Source: JAEXNA01 sp050486105
GTDB taxonomy: Bacteria > Vulcanimicrobiota > Xenobia > Xenobiales > JADMJV01
NCBI GenBank assembly: GCA_050486105.1
Contig: JBJHCR010000129.1
Coordinates: forward strand, 1 to 15,922
Direction of reading: 5' to 3'
Length of the DNA: 15,922 nt
The position numbers and the translations under genes are program-made. Of this stretch, positions 1 to 7,231 are shown piece after piece. The notes beneath the pieces are model-generated. The model worked only from the letters and a program-made list of their open reading frames with translations, was not told the origin of the DNA and ran no database searches. Position 1 is the stretch's first letter. Each line of letters opens with the position of its first letter.

Positions 1-93
1 GGTTCCCGGCGCTTGCGTGGGTGGCCCCGGCGCCTCGACAACCGAAAATAGAAAGTTATTCCGGACCAGATCCTAAGCGTTTACCCGAAGATT

Positions 94-1104
94 CTAAGGT
101 CTCCGTTTCTCGAGTTCGCTTCGGAGTCGAGCATTCTCTTCTCTGAGTTGTTCATTCTCTAGCAAGAGATTCTCGAGTGTGGGGGCATCCTCTGTACCGT
201 CTGGCTGAACTCGGCCCTCGCGTTGAGCCAAAACCCATCGTTCTGGACTCGGCCCTTCATAGCGCAACGCAGGCTCTTGACTCACCCCCGACCGGCCGGT
301 CAACTCCGCCACCTCGGACCTCACATAGGAGGCCAGTCCGGCCAGCGTCACCCTGCCGGTTGCGTCGCCGACTCCATCGCGAAGTCCTCGCACCAGATTG
401 TAGGTGAAGTACCCATGACCCTTCTCGGGCCACTCATAGGAACGTTCTCCGACTCCGCAAGCAAAGAGGGTGGCTAAGTGCCTTTGCTCCCGCTTTTCGG
501 GATCAATTTTTCTGAATACGAGGCCCCTGCTCATGGTCTCGGTTAGTGCATTGTCTTGGGAACCGCGGCCTGCCTGGGGATCGTTTCGACAGGCGTCGAG
601 AATCACCAAGGTTTCCTTGGCCCCACAATCTTGTAAGAGATCGAACAGCAGACTCGCTTTCAGGGAGGACATGGCCAGAGTCGCCCGGCTCCGGTTGTCG
701 GCGTTGTCCGTAAGGAGGAAGGTTTCTCCTTCGGCTTCCACCCCGTGACCGGCGAAATAGAAGGTCACCGAGTCCTCAGGGGAGACGTGGTCCTTGAGCC
801 ATTCGAGGCGAAAAACGAGGTTGGTGAGGCGCGGTTGCTCGCTGGGGTTCACCGAGTCTGAAGTGTACAAAAAAATTCTGTCCGGGGTGACCTCGGCAAG
901 CTCTTCGAGGGCAGCAGCGAAGAGCCTGGCATCTTGGTCGGCGAATTTCAGATTGGTGACCGAATCTCGTTTGTAGTCGTTGATCCCAACAATGATCGCC
1001 CACTTCTTTGGGGTCGAGTCAGCCTGCAGGGAGACGGCGAGCGACCACCAGAGCAGGATCACTCCGATCAAAATTCTCCTATTTCCTTTTCCCAAAGCTC
1101 GCAT
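94..1104 (-). CDS. Secreted caspase-family (peptidase C14-like) protein with C-terminal leucine-zipper-like coil
   Basis: The 336-residue product begins with a signal-peptide-like stretch (basic MRALGKGNRR, then a hydrophobic segment to about residue 26, plausible cleavage after SLQA), so it probably acts outside the cytoplasm. A caspase-like fold follows: WAIIVGINDY near residue 35, the catalytic His in YFAGHG (about His120), the catalytic Cys in LDACRND (about Cys172), then FACGVGERSYE and a GYFTYNLVRGL segment typical of bacterial C14 proteins. Both members of the Cys-His dyad are present, so it should be an active clan CD cysteine peptidase; metacaspase-like enzymes usually cut after Arg/Lys, but specificity here is unknown. 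The last ~28 residues (from about 309) form Leu-rich heptads, suggesting oligomerisation or docking. I chose the ATG at 1104; an in-frame TTG at 1116 would add four residues. It is divergent from a second caspase-like gene. Confidence 0.88.
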   Translation of the reverse strand: MRALGKGNRRILIGVILLWWSLAVSLQADSTPKKWAIIVGINDYKRDSVTNLKFADQDARLFAAALEELAEVTPDRIFLYTSDSVNPSEQPRLTNLVFRLEWLKDHVSPEDSVTFYFAGHGVEAEGETFLLTDNADNRSRATLAMSSLKASLLFDLLQDCGAKETLVILDACRNDPQAGRGSQDNALTETMSRGLVFRKIDPEKREQRHLATLFACGVGERSYEWPEKGHGYFTYNLVRGLRDGVGDATGRVTLAGLASYVRSEVAELTGRSGVSQEPALRYEGPSPERWVLAQREGRVQPDGTEDAPTLENLLLENEQLREENARLRSELEKRRP

Positions 1105-1185
1105 TTTAAGATACAATTTGACTATATAATACCACTCTGTGCAACTCCAAGTACACCGATAAGCTGCATGCTGGGAAGGTTTTTT
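1105..1185. promoter_or_regulatory. Divergent intergenic region between the two caspase-like genes
   Basis: This AT-rich interval separates the starts of the two divergent caspase-like genes and must contain promoters for both unless transcription enters from outside. On the plus strand a TATAAT hexamer at 1125-1130 is a fair -10 candidate for the downstream gene, but no convincing -35 lies 16-18 bases upstream. On the minus strand the same AT block reads TATTATATA, with TTGGAG (1150-1145) 16 bases upstream of TATATA as a weak -35. The shared AT block suggests co-regulation of the pair; this is inference from position only. Confidence 0.35.
1173..1179 (+). promoter_or_regulatory. Ribosome binding site fixing the start of the DUF4384 caspase-like gene
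   Basis: GGGAAGG lies six bases upstream of the ATG at 1186. This favours 1186 over the in-frame ATG at 1168 and over the much longer open frame that reaches back to 934. Confidence 0.65.
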
Positions 1186-2595
1186 ATGTCAAACCTACGT
1201 TTTTTCTGCGCCCTCGCGGCCATATTGTTTTTCCTGCTCGCAACTGCTGCATCACCCACCAAGAAAGATCACGCTGTGGTGATCGGTATCGACACCTATG
1301 AACAGCTTGGACAGCTCCAGTATGGAAGCGTCAACGACGCTGTGACTTTTGCCAAAGTTCTTGAAGACCGGGGCGTTCAACCTGTCTTGTTGCTCAATGA
1401 ACAAGCCACTCGAGAAGCCATCCTCTCAGCTCTCCGAGAGGGTGCCGATGCAGAGAATCTGATCGTCTATTATTCGGGACTAGGAAGTGGGCCGAACACT
1501 CCACGACTTCTCACTTACGACAATCAGAAGGGCTTGACTCTCGAAGACCTCGATAGGCTGCTGCTGACCTTGAACACCGCAGCAACGACAGTGGTTCTCG
1601 ACACCTGTTTCACTGGTTCGCGGGCTGACAAAACAGGACCCAGTCTGCACCGCAGTCGCTACTTTGAGCCCTCGAACACTCCGCGCAGCTTGGTCTCCCT
1701 CGGGGCCAACGAAGGGCGCATCCCTGGAGTCTCCCACGACAAGATTTGCTACGTAACCGCCAGTCGCTTCAACGAGGAGGCTTTTGAAGACAGCTTTTCG
1801 GGCGAGCCTCGGGGGGTCTTCAGTCACTTCCTCTGCGACAGGCTCGACGGTGGGCGTGACCTGGGTTGGCAGGCCGTGCAGTGGGAAGTCGGACCTCAGG
1901 TCTCGGCCCATTTGGGCGGACTCCAGAATCCCTTGTTTCCTACTCAATATCTGGCCAATGCCGCGCTAAATGGGAAGGAATTCGTGGGTCTAGGCTACGG
2001 AGGGACCGAGCCACAGCACGATCCCGCCCGGCTCCCTCCTAAAGGGAGTCAACAGACTACGTCGTTCTCTGCAGTCTCGAATTACTCGCTCTGGACTCTC
2101 TACAACATCGACAACATTGAACCGGAGGTCCTCAAGCTCTCAATGCGACCAAACCAAACCGAGGTCAAAGTCGAAGAGCCGCTGGAATTCGAAGTCGAAG
2201 TGGGGAAGGCGGGTTATCTGGTGGTCGTCGAACACAGCGTCGAGGGCACCCTCAAGCCCATCTTCCCAAGAGACGGCAATCCTGATGTCACTGTGGTGCG
2301 ACCAGGCCAGCGCATAATCATTCCCGAACCTGGTGTGATCGCCTATGCAGACCGTCCAGGAATGGAGCGAATCAAAGCTCTGCTCTTCGATGATCGGAGT
2401 TCCGCTGCCGCATTAATCGCAGGTTTGGAACCGCAGCCCGACATCGGCCCAAGCTTTGGGAATGTCTCACGCAAGCTTCAGAGCCGAGAGATTCGATTCG
2501 CCCGAGCAACTCAGACTGGGAGGGACATCGCAAAGGAACCCACTGTATCAGTCCCCTACACGGCAGACCTTAGATTTCTGGTGGTCCCAAAGTGA
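1186..2595 (+). CDS. Secreted caspase-like protein lacking the catalytic His, with C-terminal DUF4384-like domain
   Basis: The 469-residue product starts with a clear signal peptide (MSNLRFF then a hydrophobic run to about residue 22). Residues ~28-265 resemble a bacterial caspase (C14) domain: HAVVIGIDTY, then YYSGLGSG where the family has YYSGHGS, and LDTCFTGS with the catalytic Cys at about 141. Position 99, where the dyad His belongs, is Leu (codon CTA), so classical Cys-His proteolysis is unlikely and the protein may be a pseudo-caspase. Residues ~315-410 match the DUF4384 pattern (EPLEFEVEVGKAGYLVVVE, IFPRDGNPD, GQRIIIP, PGMERIKALL), a beta-rich domain often found on secreted bacterial caspase-like proteins. 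The stop overlaps the start of the lipoprotein gene, indicating coupled translation. The frame is open upstream to 934, but that part overlaps the divergent gene and lacks a start as well placed as 1186. Confidence 0.87.
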   Translation: MSNLRFFCALAAILFFLLATAASPTKKDHAVVIGIDTYEQLGQLQYGSVNDAVTFAKVLEDRGVQPVLLLNEQATREAILSALREGADAENLIVYYSGLGSGPNTPRLLTYDNQKGLTLEDLDRLLLTLNTAATTVVLDTCFTGSRADKTGPSLHRSRYFEPSNTPRSLVSLGANEGRIPGVSHDKICYVTASRFNEEAFEDSFSGEPRGVFSHFLCDRLDGGRDLGWQAVQWEVGPQVSAHLGGLQNPLFPTQYLANAALNGKEFVGLGYGGTEPQHDPARLPPKGSQQTTSFSAVSNYSLWTLYNIDNIEPEVLKLSMRPNQTEVKVEEPLEFEVEVGKAGYLVVVEHSVEGTLKPIFPRDGNPDVTVVRPGQRIIIPEPGVIAYADRPGMERIKALLFDDRSSAAALIAGLEPQPDIGPSFGNVSRKLQSREIRFARATQTGRDIAKEPTVSVPYTADLRFLVVPK

Positions 2596-3455
2596 GCCAG
2601 GTCCGTCACACTCCCGGCGGAGTGCCCCATACTACAGAACCCGAAGTTTCCTATGCAGGGAGAGCCGAACTCGGATTCCTCCCTTGGGTTTTTCTCATTC
2701 TGGTGCTCGTTTGCTGTGGCCTTCTCGGATGTGGAGGGTCGAGTTCGAGCAGCAACGATCCCTTCGCCCAAAATTCGTCAGGGTTCGACCGGACCCAAGA
2801 GACCTTGGCAGGGTTTGAGGGACCTCGAACTCCTGTTTCCCCTGGCTCGGGGGACCCGGTCGACTTTTTTCCACCTCCAGGCAACACCGGGTCGCTATCC
2901 TTCTTCTTCACCCAAGGACAAGCGACACCGAGTGAAGTCCCGTCAGGCACCGGAGGTCTGCTCTTCGAATTCTTCGAAGCCCAGAACAGGACCGGCCAAA
3001 AAACCTTTGAGGACACTCTGGCAACCTTTGAGCCTAACATTAGCTTCTGCTGCATCCCTATTAGCACTCGATCGGTCCAAGTGACAGCCTTGGGAGCACA
3101 AGGGATCCCGCTGATGCTCTTCGGGGCTGAGGTGAACGTGATCGCCGATGAAAACGTCGACGTGAACCTCGGAATAGGGACCCCGATTTTTCCAGTGGGA
3201 ATGACTGTGAGTCCGTTGAGTTCAAATATTGAAGTCAGCTCCACACAAGCTTTCACCGCCTTCATATCCTTCAGCAACGGGTTCGTCATCGACGGTGTCA
3301 CCAGTTTGACTGGGCTTGCTTGGAGTTCTGACAATATTGAGGTTGCCACCGTCGACAGCGCTACGGGGGTTGCCACGGGGCTTGAGCCTGGGCAAGCAAA
3401 CATCACCGCGACATTAGGGAATCTCAGTTCCAGCGGAGAGCTGATTGTGGATTAG
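2592..3455 (+). CDS. Predicted lipoprotein with C-terminal BIG2 Ig-like domain
   Basis: The product (287 residues from the GTG start) has a hydrophobic segment (LGFLPWVFLILVLVCCG) ending in a lipobox, LLGC, with the modified Cys at about 47. A serine-rich linker follows, as is usual for a mature lipoprotein tether. The middle (~60-195) is rich in Gly, Pro and Phe and not recognised. Residues ~200-287 fit a bacterial Ig-like BIG2 domain: VSPLSSNIEVSSTQAFTA, LAWSSDNIEVATVDSATGVA, and GQANITATLG with a terminal beta strand. The GTG at 2592 overlaps the TGA of the preceding gene (GTGA). A second GTG at 2622 would give a shorter, more typical n-region. It is probably co-expressed with the pseudo-caspase and anchored in a membrane, perhaps as its surface or periplasmic partner (inference). 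Confidence 0.75.
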   Translation: MSQVRHTPGGVPHTTEPEVSYAGRAELGFLPWVFLILVLVCCGLLGCGGSSSSSNDPFAQNSSGFDRTQETLAGFEGPRTPVSPGSGDPVDFFPPPGNTGSLSFFFTQGQATPSEVPSGTGGLLFEFFEAQNRTGQKTFEDTLATFEPNISFCCIPISTRSVQVTALGAQGIPLMLFGAEVNVIADENVDVNLGIGTPIFPVGMTVSPLSSNIEVSSTQAFTAFISFSNGFVIDGVTSLTGLAWSSDNIEVATVDSATGVATGLEPGQANITATLGNLSSSGELIVD

Positions 3456-3472
3456 AGCTCGGCTCGAGTGTG

Positions 3473-5266
3473 CTAGAAGTCCTCGTCTCCTGCTTCGTCA
3501 TCGTCATCTTCCCAGACCACCGCACCCCGTAAGAGCTGAAGCCACTGCTCTTCGTCCAGACTGTTGTTCAAGACTAGAAAGTAGAGATTTTGAGGTGTAG
3601 CTCCCCCTGGATGAGTTTCACCAGGTGCGGTTTCAGCGGCATCGAGAATGTTCCGTTGCGCTTGCTTTACGCCGTCTGCTCCGGTGAAAAAGTTCAGCAG
3701 CACCACGCCTTCAGAGGTAGGGTCGACAGTATAGTTGCTTCCCACTCTGCCGATCAGAACGCCGGAGAGACCCTGAACTTCAGAGCCTGCGGTCACCGTG
3801 AGATCCCCATCAATATCGACCTCCAATGGAGAGTCGATGGTGGCGAGGAATTCCCCGGCTGACAAGAAGACATTCCCGGTGGCTACAATGTCTCGGTTGT
3901 CACCTCCGGGGGTGTTTCCGGCGTCCGCGATACTCCCTGTCTGGGAAACGATGCTGATGTTCCTGCCTGAGATCTGCTCGAGGAAAACGGTATTGACACT
4001 GTCGACGAACACGTCAGCTCCGGCATCGATGCTCAGCGCTGTTCCGTTGGCTCCAACAGACGTTGCCAGGCCCGGTCCAGACGTCCCTCCAGAGTGAATG
4101 AGCCCTGGCTGAAGCATAAGGACGACCGAGCCTACGGGAGCACTCGCGGACACCGCGTTGGCAGCGATCGAAGTGTCGATGCTCCCTCGAGAGGCTGAAA
4201 GGACTACGAGGGTGGCCGCGATCCCTTGCCCTCCTTGGTTAGCGCTGATCCCGCCGGGTCCTCCGGCGGTGAGCTGGACTAATCCTCCGGCCCCGTTGAG
4301 TTGTTCTGCCACCAAGGTGTCAAAGGTGATGTCCCCTCCGGCATTCACCACGATGCTGTGCCCGCCGAGGGCAAAATGAGTCCCCAGATTGGCATCCCCA
4401 GAGGTGGTGACTTCGATGTCGGCACTGTTGGTGACCCCAGGGAGGTTGACATTCCCACCCTGGAAAAGAACGCCACTGGCCTCGATCATACCAGAACTAT
4501 TTAGGCTTCCCGCTTCTTGGACCCCAGCGTCAGCGACCACCTGTCTAAGAATGTCGTGCGTGCCTGCCTGAGAAAGGACCAGAGTTCCATCGAGTTCACC
4601 GCTGCGCTCTCCCAAAGAGAAATGCACGAGACCCCGGCCATCAAAATTCACCGTCGATTCGGTGCCTGCCCCAAGACGAACCTCACCACCCTTGGCAATG
4701 ATCAGTCCCTCATGAGAAATTGAGGGTGCCGTCAATATGGTGAACCCCCCATCGGCCACTCTTATCTGCCCCTGATTGACAATTGCCGCCAGGTCTCGGT
4801 TGGGGTCTTGAGTGAAACGCATGTTGCCGTCGATAAAGTCGCTATTGGAGACATTGAGAGTGGACGCCAAGAAGCTTCCGGTCTGGACCATTCCGCCCGG
4901 TCCGATCAGCACGCCGTTAGGATTGATGAGAAAAACTTGCCCGTTTCCTTGGAGTACACCATGAATAACTGAGGGGTCGATACCGGTGACCCGGTTGAGA
5001 ACGGCCGAAGTTTGAGATGGCTGAAGAAAGCGGACCAACTCATTCGCGCTAATGCTAAAACCGTTCCAGTTGATGATCGCTTTCTGAGACAGTTGGTCGA
5101 TGGTCATGGTGGAGCCGGCCGTACCGATACTCGCCTGACCGTGGACCACATCGGGTTGCTCGGGAAGGGCCGCAGCTGGCTGCGCGAACAGAAATAAGAC
5201 CGACAAAACAGCCAAGGTGACTGTCTTAAATGTGGTATATCTTAGGAGATTCAAACTGTTCACCAT
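3473..5266 (-). CDS. Short TpsA-type exoprotein (filamentous haemagglutinin N-terminal TPS domain)
   Basis: The product of about 597 residues has a signal peptide ending near residue 33 (LFAQPAAA). A TPS domain follows: residues ~36-210 contain TIDQLSQKAIINWNGFSI, the NRVTG motif (91-95) and the diagnostic NPNG (115-118) in VFLINPNGVLIGPGG. This domain is recognised by a TpsB partner for export as a beta-helix; the matching tpsB lies just upstream. Gly/Ala/Val-rich, presumably beta-helical sequence runs to about 520. The last ~12 residues (EDDDDEAGDEDF) are intensely acidic. At ~600 residues it is short for the family, where adhesins and haemolysins often exceed 1000, and no toxin or CDI domain is visible. 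The ATG at 5266 has AAGGA almost touching it, so the GTG at codon 2 or the TTG at codon 5 may be used. It is convergent with the lipoprotein gene, with 17 bases between stops. Confidence 0.88.
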   Translation of the reverse strand: MVNSLNLLRYTTFKTVTLAVLSVLFLFAQPAAALPEQPDVVHGQASIGTAGSTMTIDQLSQKAIINWNGFSISANELVRFLQPSQTSAVLNRVTGIDPSVIHGVLQGNGQVFLINPNGVLIGPGGMVQTGSFLASTLNVSNSDFIDGNMRFTQDPNRDLAAIVNQGQIRVADGGFTILTAPSISHEGLIIAKGGEVRLGAGTESTVNFDGRGLVHFSLGERSGELDGTLVLSQAGTHDILRQVVADAGVQEAGSLNSSGMIEASGVLFQGGNVNLPGVTNSADIEVTTSGDANLGTHFALGGHSIVVNAGGDITFDTLVAEQLNGAGGLVQLTAGGPGGISANQGGQGIAATLVVLSASRGSIDTSIAANAVSASAPVGSVVLMLQPGLIHSGGTSGPGLATSVGANGTALSIDAGADVFVDSVNTVFLEQISGRNISIVSQTGSIADAGNTPGGDNRDIVATGNVFLSAGEFLATIDSPLEVDIDGDLTVTAGSEVQGLSGVLIGRVGSNYTVDPTSEGVVLLNFFTGADGVKQAQRNILDAAETAPGETHPGGATPQNLYFLVLNNSLDEEQWLQLLRGAVVWEDDDDEAGDEDF

Positions 5267-5352
5267 CCTTATTATTACCCATGTTCTCTCTCAATGAAGC
5301 TTAGAGGTAAGGAGAACCGTGAGTCCCTCTCTTGCTGGTTTGTCCATCTGGA
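5267..5352 (-). other. tpsB-tpsA intergenic gap
   Basis: This 86-base spacer separates the transporter and exoprotein genes. The short inverted repeat GTCCA-TC-TGGAC (5342-5353) abuts and overlaps the last base of the tpsB stop codon. No U-run follows it, so it does not look like a terminator, and the two genes are most likely one operon. The spacer could hold an internal promoter or an mRNA-processing site, but no clear -35/-10 pair is visible. Confidence 0.3.
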
Positions 5353-7029
5353 CTAAAATCTCGTCTGAATCCCGCCGTAAACGACGGGGCCACGATTGAG
5401 CCTGTTGTTGGTCGGCGAAATCGGAAATCCGATATCTAGCGTTAGATGTGTCTTTTCCGTGAGGCTCGACCGAAACCCGAATCCTGCCCCTGTCAGACTC
5501 GACACCGGCAGCTCTCCAGGAAATCGATCTATGATGCGCACTCCTCCATGGTCGAGAAAGGCCACAAGCTGAAGAATTTCAGGATCGTCCTTGAGAGGAG
5601 ACCATCGAAGCTCCCCGCTCACGGTGTACCCGCTGTCCCCCAAGAGCTCTGATTGGGTGAAGCCGCGCACGGTGGAGATACCGCCGATGGAGAACTGTTC
5701 GATCGTATAGAGCGGGTTGACGGCGAATTGGCCCGATCCCCTCAAGACGCCGTAGATTCCAGGGCGGAGATTCTGCACCCTCAGCAAGTCCAGGTTAAAC
5801 TTGGTGAAACTGTCGTTGGCTCTAGGATTGCTCACTATGGCTCCCCCGCCACTTCCGTATCCTTGAGTCCAAGAAGCCTGCAGCAAGGAGCGGCCCTTGA
5901 CGTCTCTCCAGTCACCTAGGTACTCCAAACGAGAAGACAGATAGCTCTCTTGGGCTAGTGGGACGTTGCGAAAGATACTGTTCTCAATGTCCTTATACGA
6001 CAGAGTTAAGGCGACATCGGACCGATGGTCCAAGGTTCGGACCAGAGCGTGACTAGCGAACAGCGAAAAAATGTCGGCGTCACCGCGAATATCTAAGAGC
6101 TGAGCTAAGCCTTGCCCAGAGGAAAACGCCCCCCGCTGATACTCCACACCCACTCTGGTGCCGTTGTTGTTGATGGGAGTCCCGTATCGCAGTTGGAGAA
6201 AGGTCGAGAGATCTTCCGTGGGAGTCGATAGCACACCACGAAATCGGAGATCGTCGCCGTCGGTGAAAAGGTTTCCGACATCGAAGGTCAAGCCAAAGCG
6301 ATGTTCCCCGGTCTCGGGTACTCCGAAGTTGTTGTAGTCCAGCCCCACATGCAAGGGATTGCTGTCCTCAACCTTGATCACGATGTCGGCCGTCCCTCGT
6401 TCGCTGCCGGGACGGAGGACCGCCTGAACCGTTAAGTCACCGTAGTCGTTGAGCAAGAGAAGCCTGCGTTGGAATTCGTCAGCTTGAAAATCGCCCCCGA
6501 CGGTAGCCTCATTCAGGTGGGCTTCGATCCAATCGGCTGAGTAGTGCTTTGCCCCCTCAACCGAAATAGAGCCGACCTTCCCTTCCAGCACCTGAATGGT
6601 AACCGGACCCTCTCCGAAGTCTTGCTTCGGCACTATGGCTCGAACCAGGAGATAGCCCTTTCGGCGGTAGAGATCGGTCAAGAGGGTGGCAACCTCTTTC
6701 ATCTCAGCGAGGGTCAGGTCTCGACCCTCATATGGGGCCACCAGGGACTGGATCTCTTCTTCCTTGAGGAGAGTGTTCCCCTCAACCCTAAACTCCTCAA
6801 CCAAAAGAGTTTTCTCAGGTGGAGCCTCAGAACTCTCCTCGGACTGAGCTAATTCGCCTGTCGAGGAAGCCAGATCGGTCTCTATCGAAGAGAGTTCAAT
6901 TGGGACAGACTCTGAGCCGGTATCCGGAAGAGACTGAGCAGAGAGCCCCGAGGTCATGGTCAAGATAGTCAGCAAAACGAATACCCGCGTGACTGCCCGC
7001 CGTCCCCAAGAAGTCCATTGCACTTCCAT
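5353..7029 (-). CDS. TpsB outer-membrane transporter (ShlB/FhaC/HecB family)
   Basis: The 558-residue product has a signal peptide (basic start, hydrophobic ~14-30, SGLSAQS). An acidic linker follows, then two POTRA-type periplasmic domains: ~75-150 (LLVEEFRVEGNTLL, ADLT-like DLTLAEM, YRRKGYLLVRA, GPVTIQVLEGKV) and ~153-225. The rest (~226-558) is a Omp85-like 16-strand barrel, with the conserved loop-6 motif VRGF (454-457), a FLDHG segment (491-495) and a terminal aromatic residue (TRF), the outer-membrane insertion signal. Length is normal for the family. Role: binds the TPS domain of the neighbouring TpsA in the periplasm and moves it across the outer membrane without ATP. The ATG at 7029 is preceded by GAGAGGGG at 5-base spacing; the frame extends to a GTG at 7065, but that gives a poorer signal peptide. 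tpsB precedes tpsA, a common order. Confidence 0.93.
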   Translation of the reverse strand: MEVQWTSWGRRAVTRVFVLLTILTMTSGLSAQSLPDTGSESVPIELSSIETDLASSTGELAQSEESSEAPPEKTLLVEEFRVEGNTLLKEEEIQSLVAPYEGRDLTLAEMKEVATLLTDLYRRKGYLLVRAIVPKQDFGEGPVTIQVLEGKVGSISVEGAKHYSADWIEAHLNEATVGGDFQADEFQRRLLLLNDYGDLTVQAVLRPGSERGTADIVIKVEDSNPLHVGLDYNNFGVPETGEHRFGLTFDVGNLFTDGDDLRFRGVLSTPTEDLSTFLQLRYGTPINNNGTRVGVEYQRGAFSSGQGLAQLLDIRGDADIFSLFASHALVRTLDHRSDVALTLSYKDIENSIFRNVPLAQESYLSSRLEYLGDWRDVKGRSLLQASWTQGYGSGGGAIVSNPRANDSFTKFNLDLLRVQNLRPGIYGVLRGSGQFAVNPLYTIEQFSIGGISTVRGFTQSELLGDSGYTVSGELRWSPLKDDPEILQLVAFLDHGGVRIIDRFPGELPVSSLTGAGFGFRSSLTEKTHLTLDIGFPISPTNNRLNRGPVVYGGIQTRF

Positions 7030-7034
7030 AACGA

Positions 7035-7042
7035 CCCCTCTC
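7035..7042 (-). promoter_or_regulatory. Ribosome binding site of tpsB
   Basis: Read on the minus strand this is GAGAGGGG, five bases before the ATG at 7029. It supports 7029 over the upstream GTG at 7065 as the tpsB start. Confidence 0.6.
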
Positions 7043-7231
7043 GAATTTGGCCAATTTACTCCCACCAGGGGTATGCCATCATATCATCGTCCGTCGCCAC
7101 TCTTGGCCTAGGCCCCAATTGCCAAGGAGAACTCTTTGTGCAGCTTGATAGGTCGATGGATGACAAGCCAAAATCAGTTGTGGGTCTTACTTTGCTGACA
7201 CAAACTTTTCCTGCTAAGACTCAGTCGGCCC
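7043..7231 (-). promoter_or_regulatory. Leader/promoter region of the tpsBA cassette
   Basis: This stretch lies between the lipid kinase stop and the tpsB ribosome binding site. It has no convincing ORF. It contains a perfect 10-base palindrome GGCCTAGGCC (7105-7114) and a flanking CTTGGC/GCCAAG repeat (7102-7107 and 7121-7126), which could form an operator or an mRNA hairpin. A TATGAT block on the minus strand near 7080 is a possible -10, without a good -35. Confidence 0.3.

Noticed and set aside
1..93. GGCGC/GCGCC arms near the window start as a terminator of the caspase gene
   Set aside because: Long loop, no T-tract, and GGCGCC is self-complementary by chance in GC-rich DNA; nothing else is supported in these 93 bases.
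1117..1130. TTGACT next to TATAAT as a sigma-70 promoter
   Set aside because: Only two bases separate the hexamers, far from the required 16-18; only the TATAAT is retained as a possible -10.
934..1185. Upstream extension of the DUF4384 caspase-like gene to an ATG at 934
   Set aside because: The extension runs antisense through the signal-peptide end of the divergent caspase gene and would put ~84 non-conserved residues before an obvious signal peptide; the ATG at 1186 has a good Shine-Dalgarno.
2651..3406. 251-codon open frame on the minus strand and 143-codon plus-strand frame (2653-3084) over the lipoprotein gene
   Set aside because: Neither shows a recognisable domain, whereas the 2592-3455 frame has a lipobox and a BIG2 domain; these are shadow frames in GC-biased DNA.
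3456..3472. Bidirectional terminator between the lipoprotein and tpsA stops
   Set aside because: Only a 4-bp GAGC/GCTC stem with a 3-base loop and no U-run; too weak to call.
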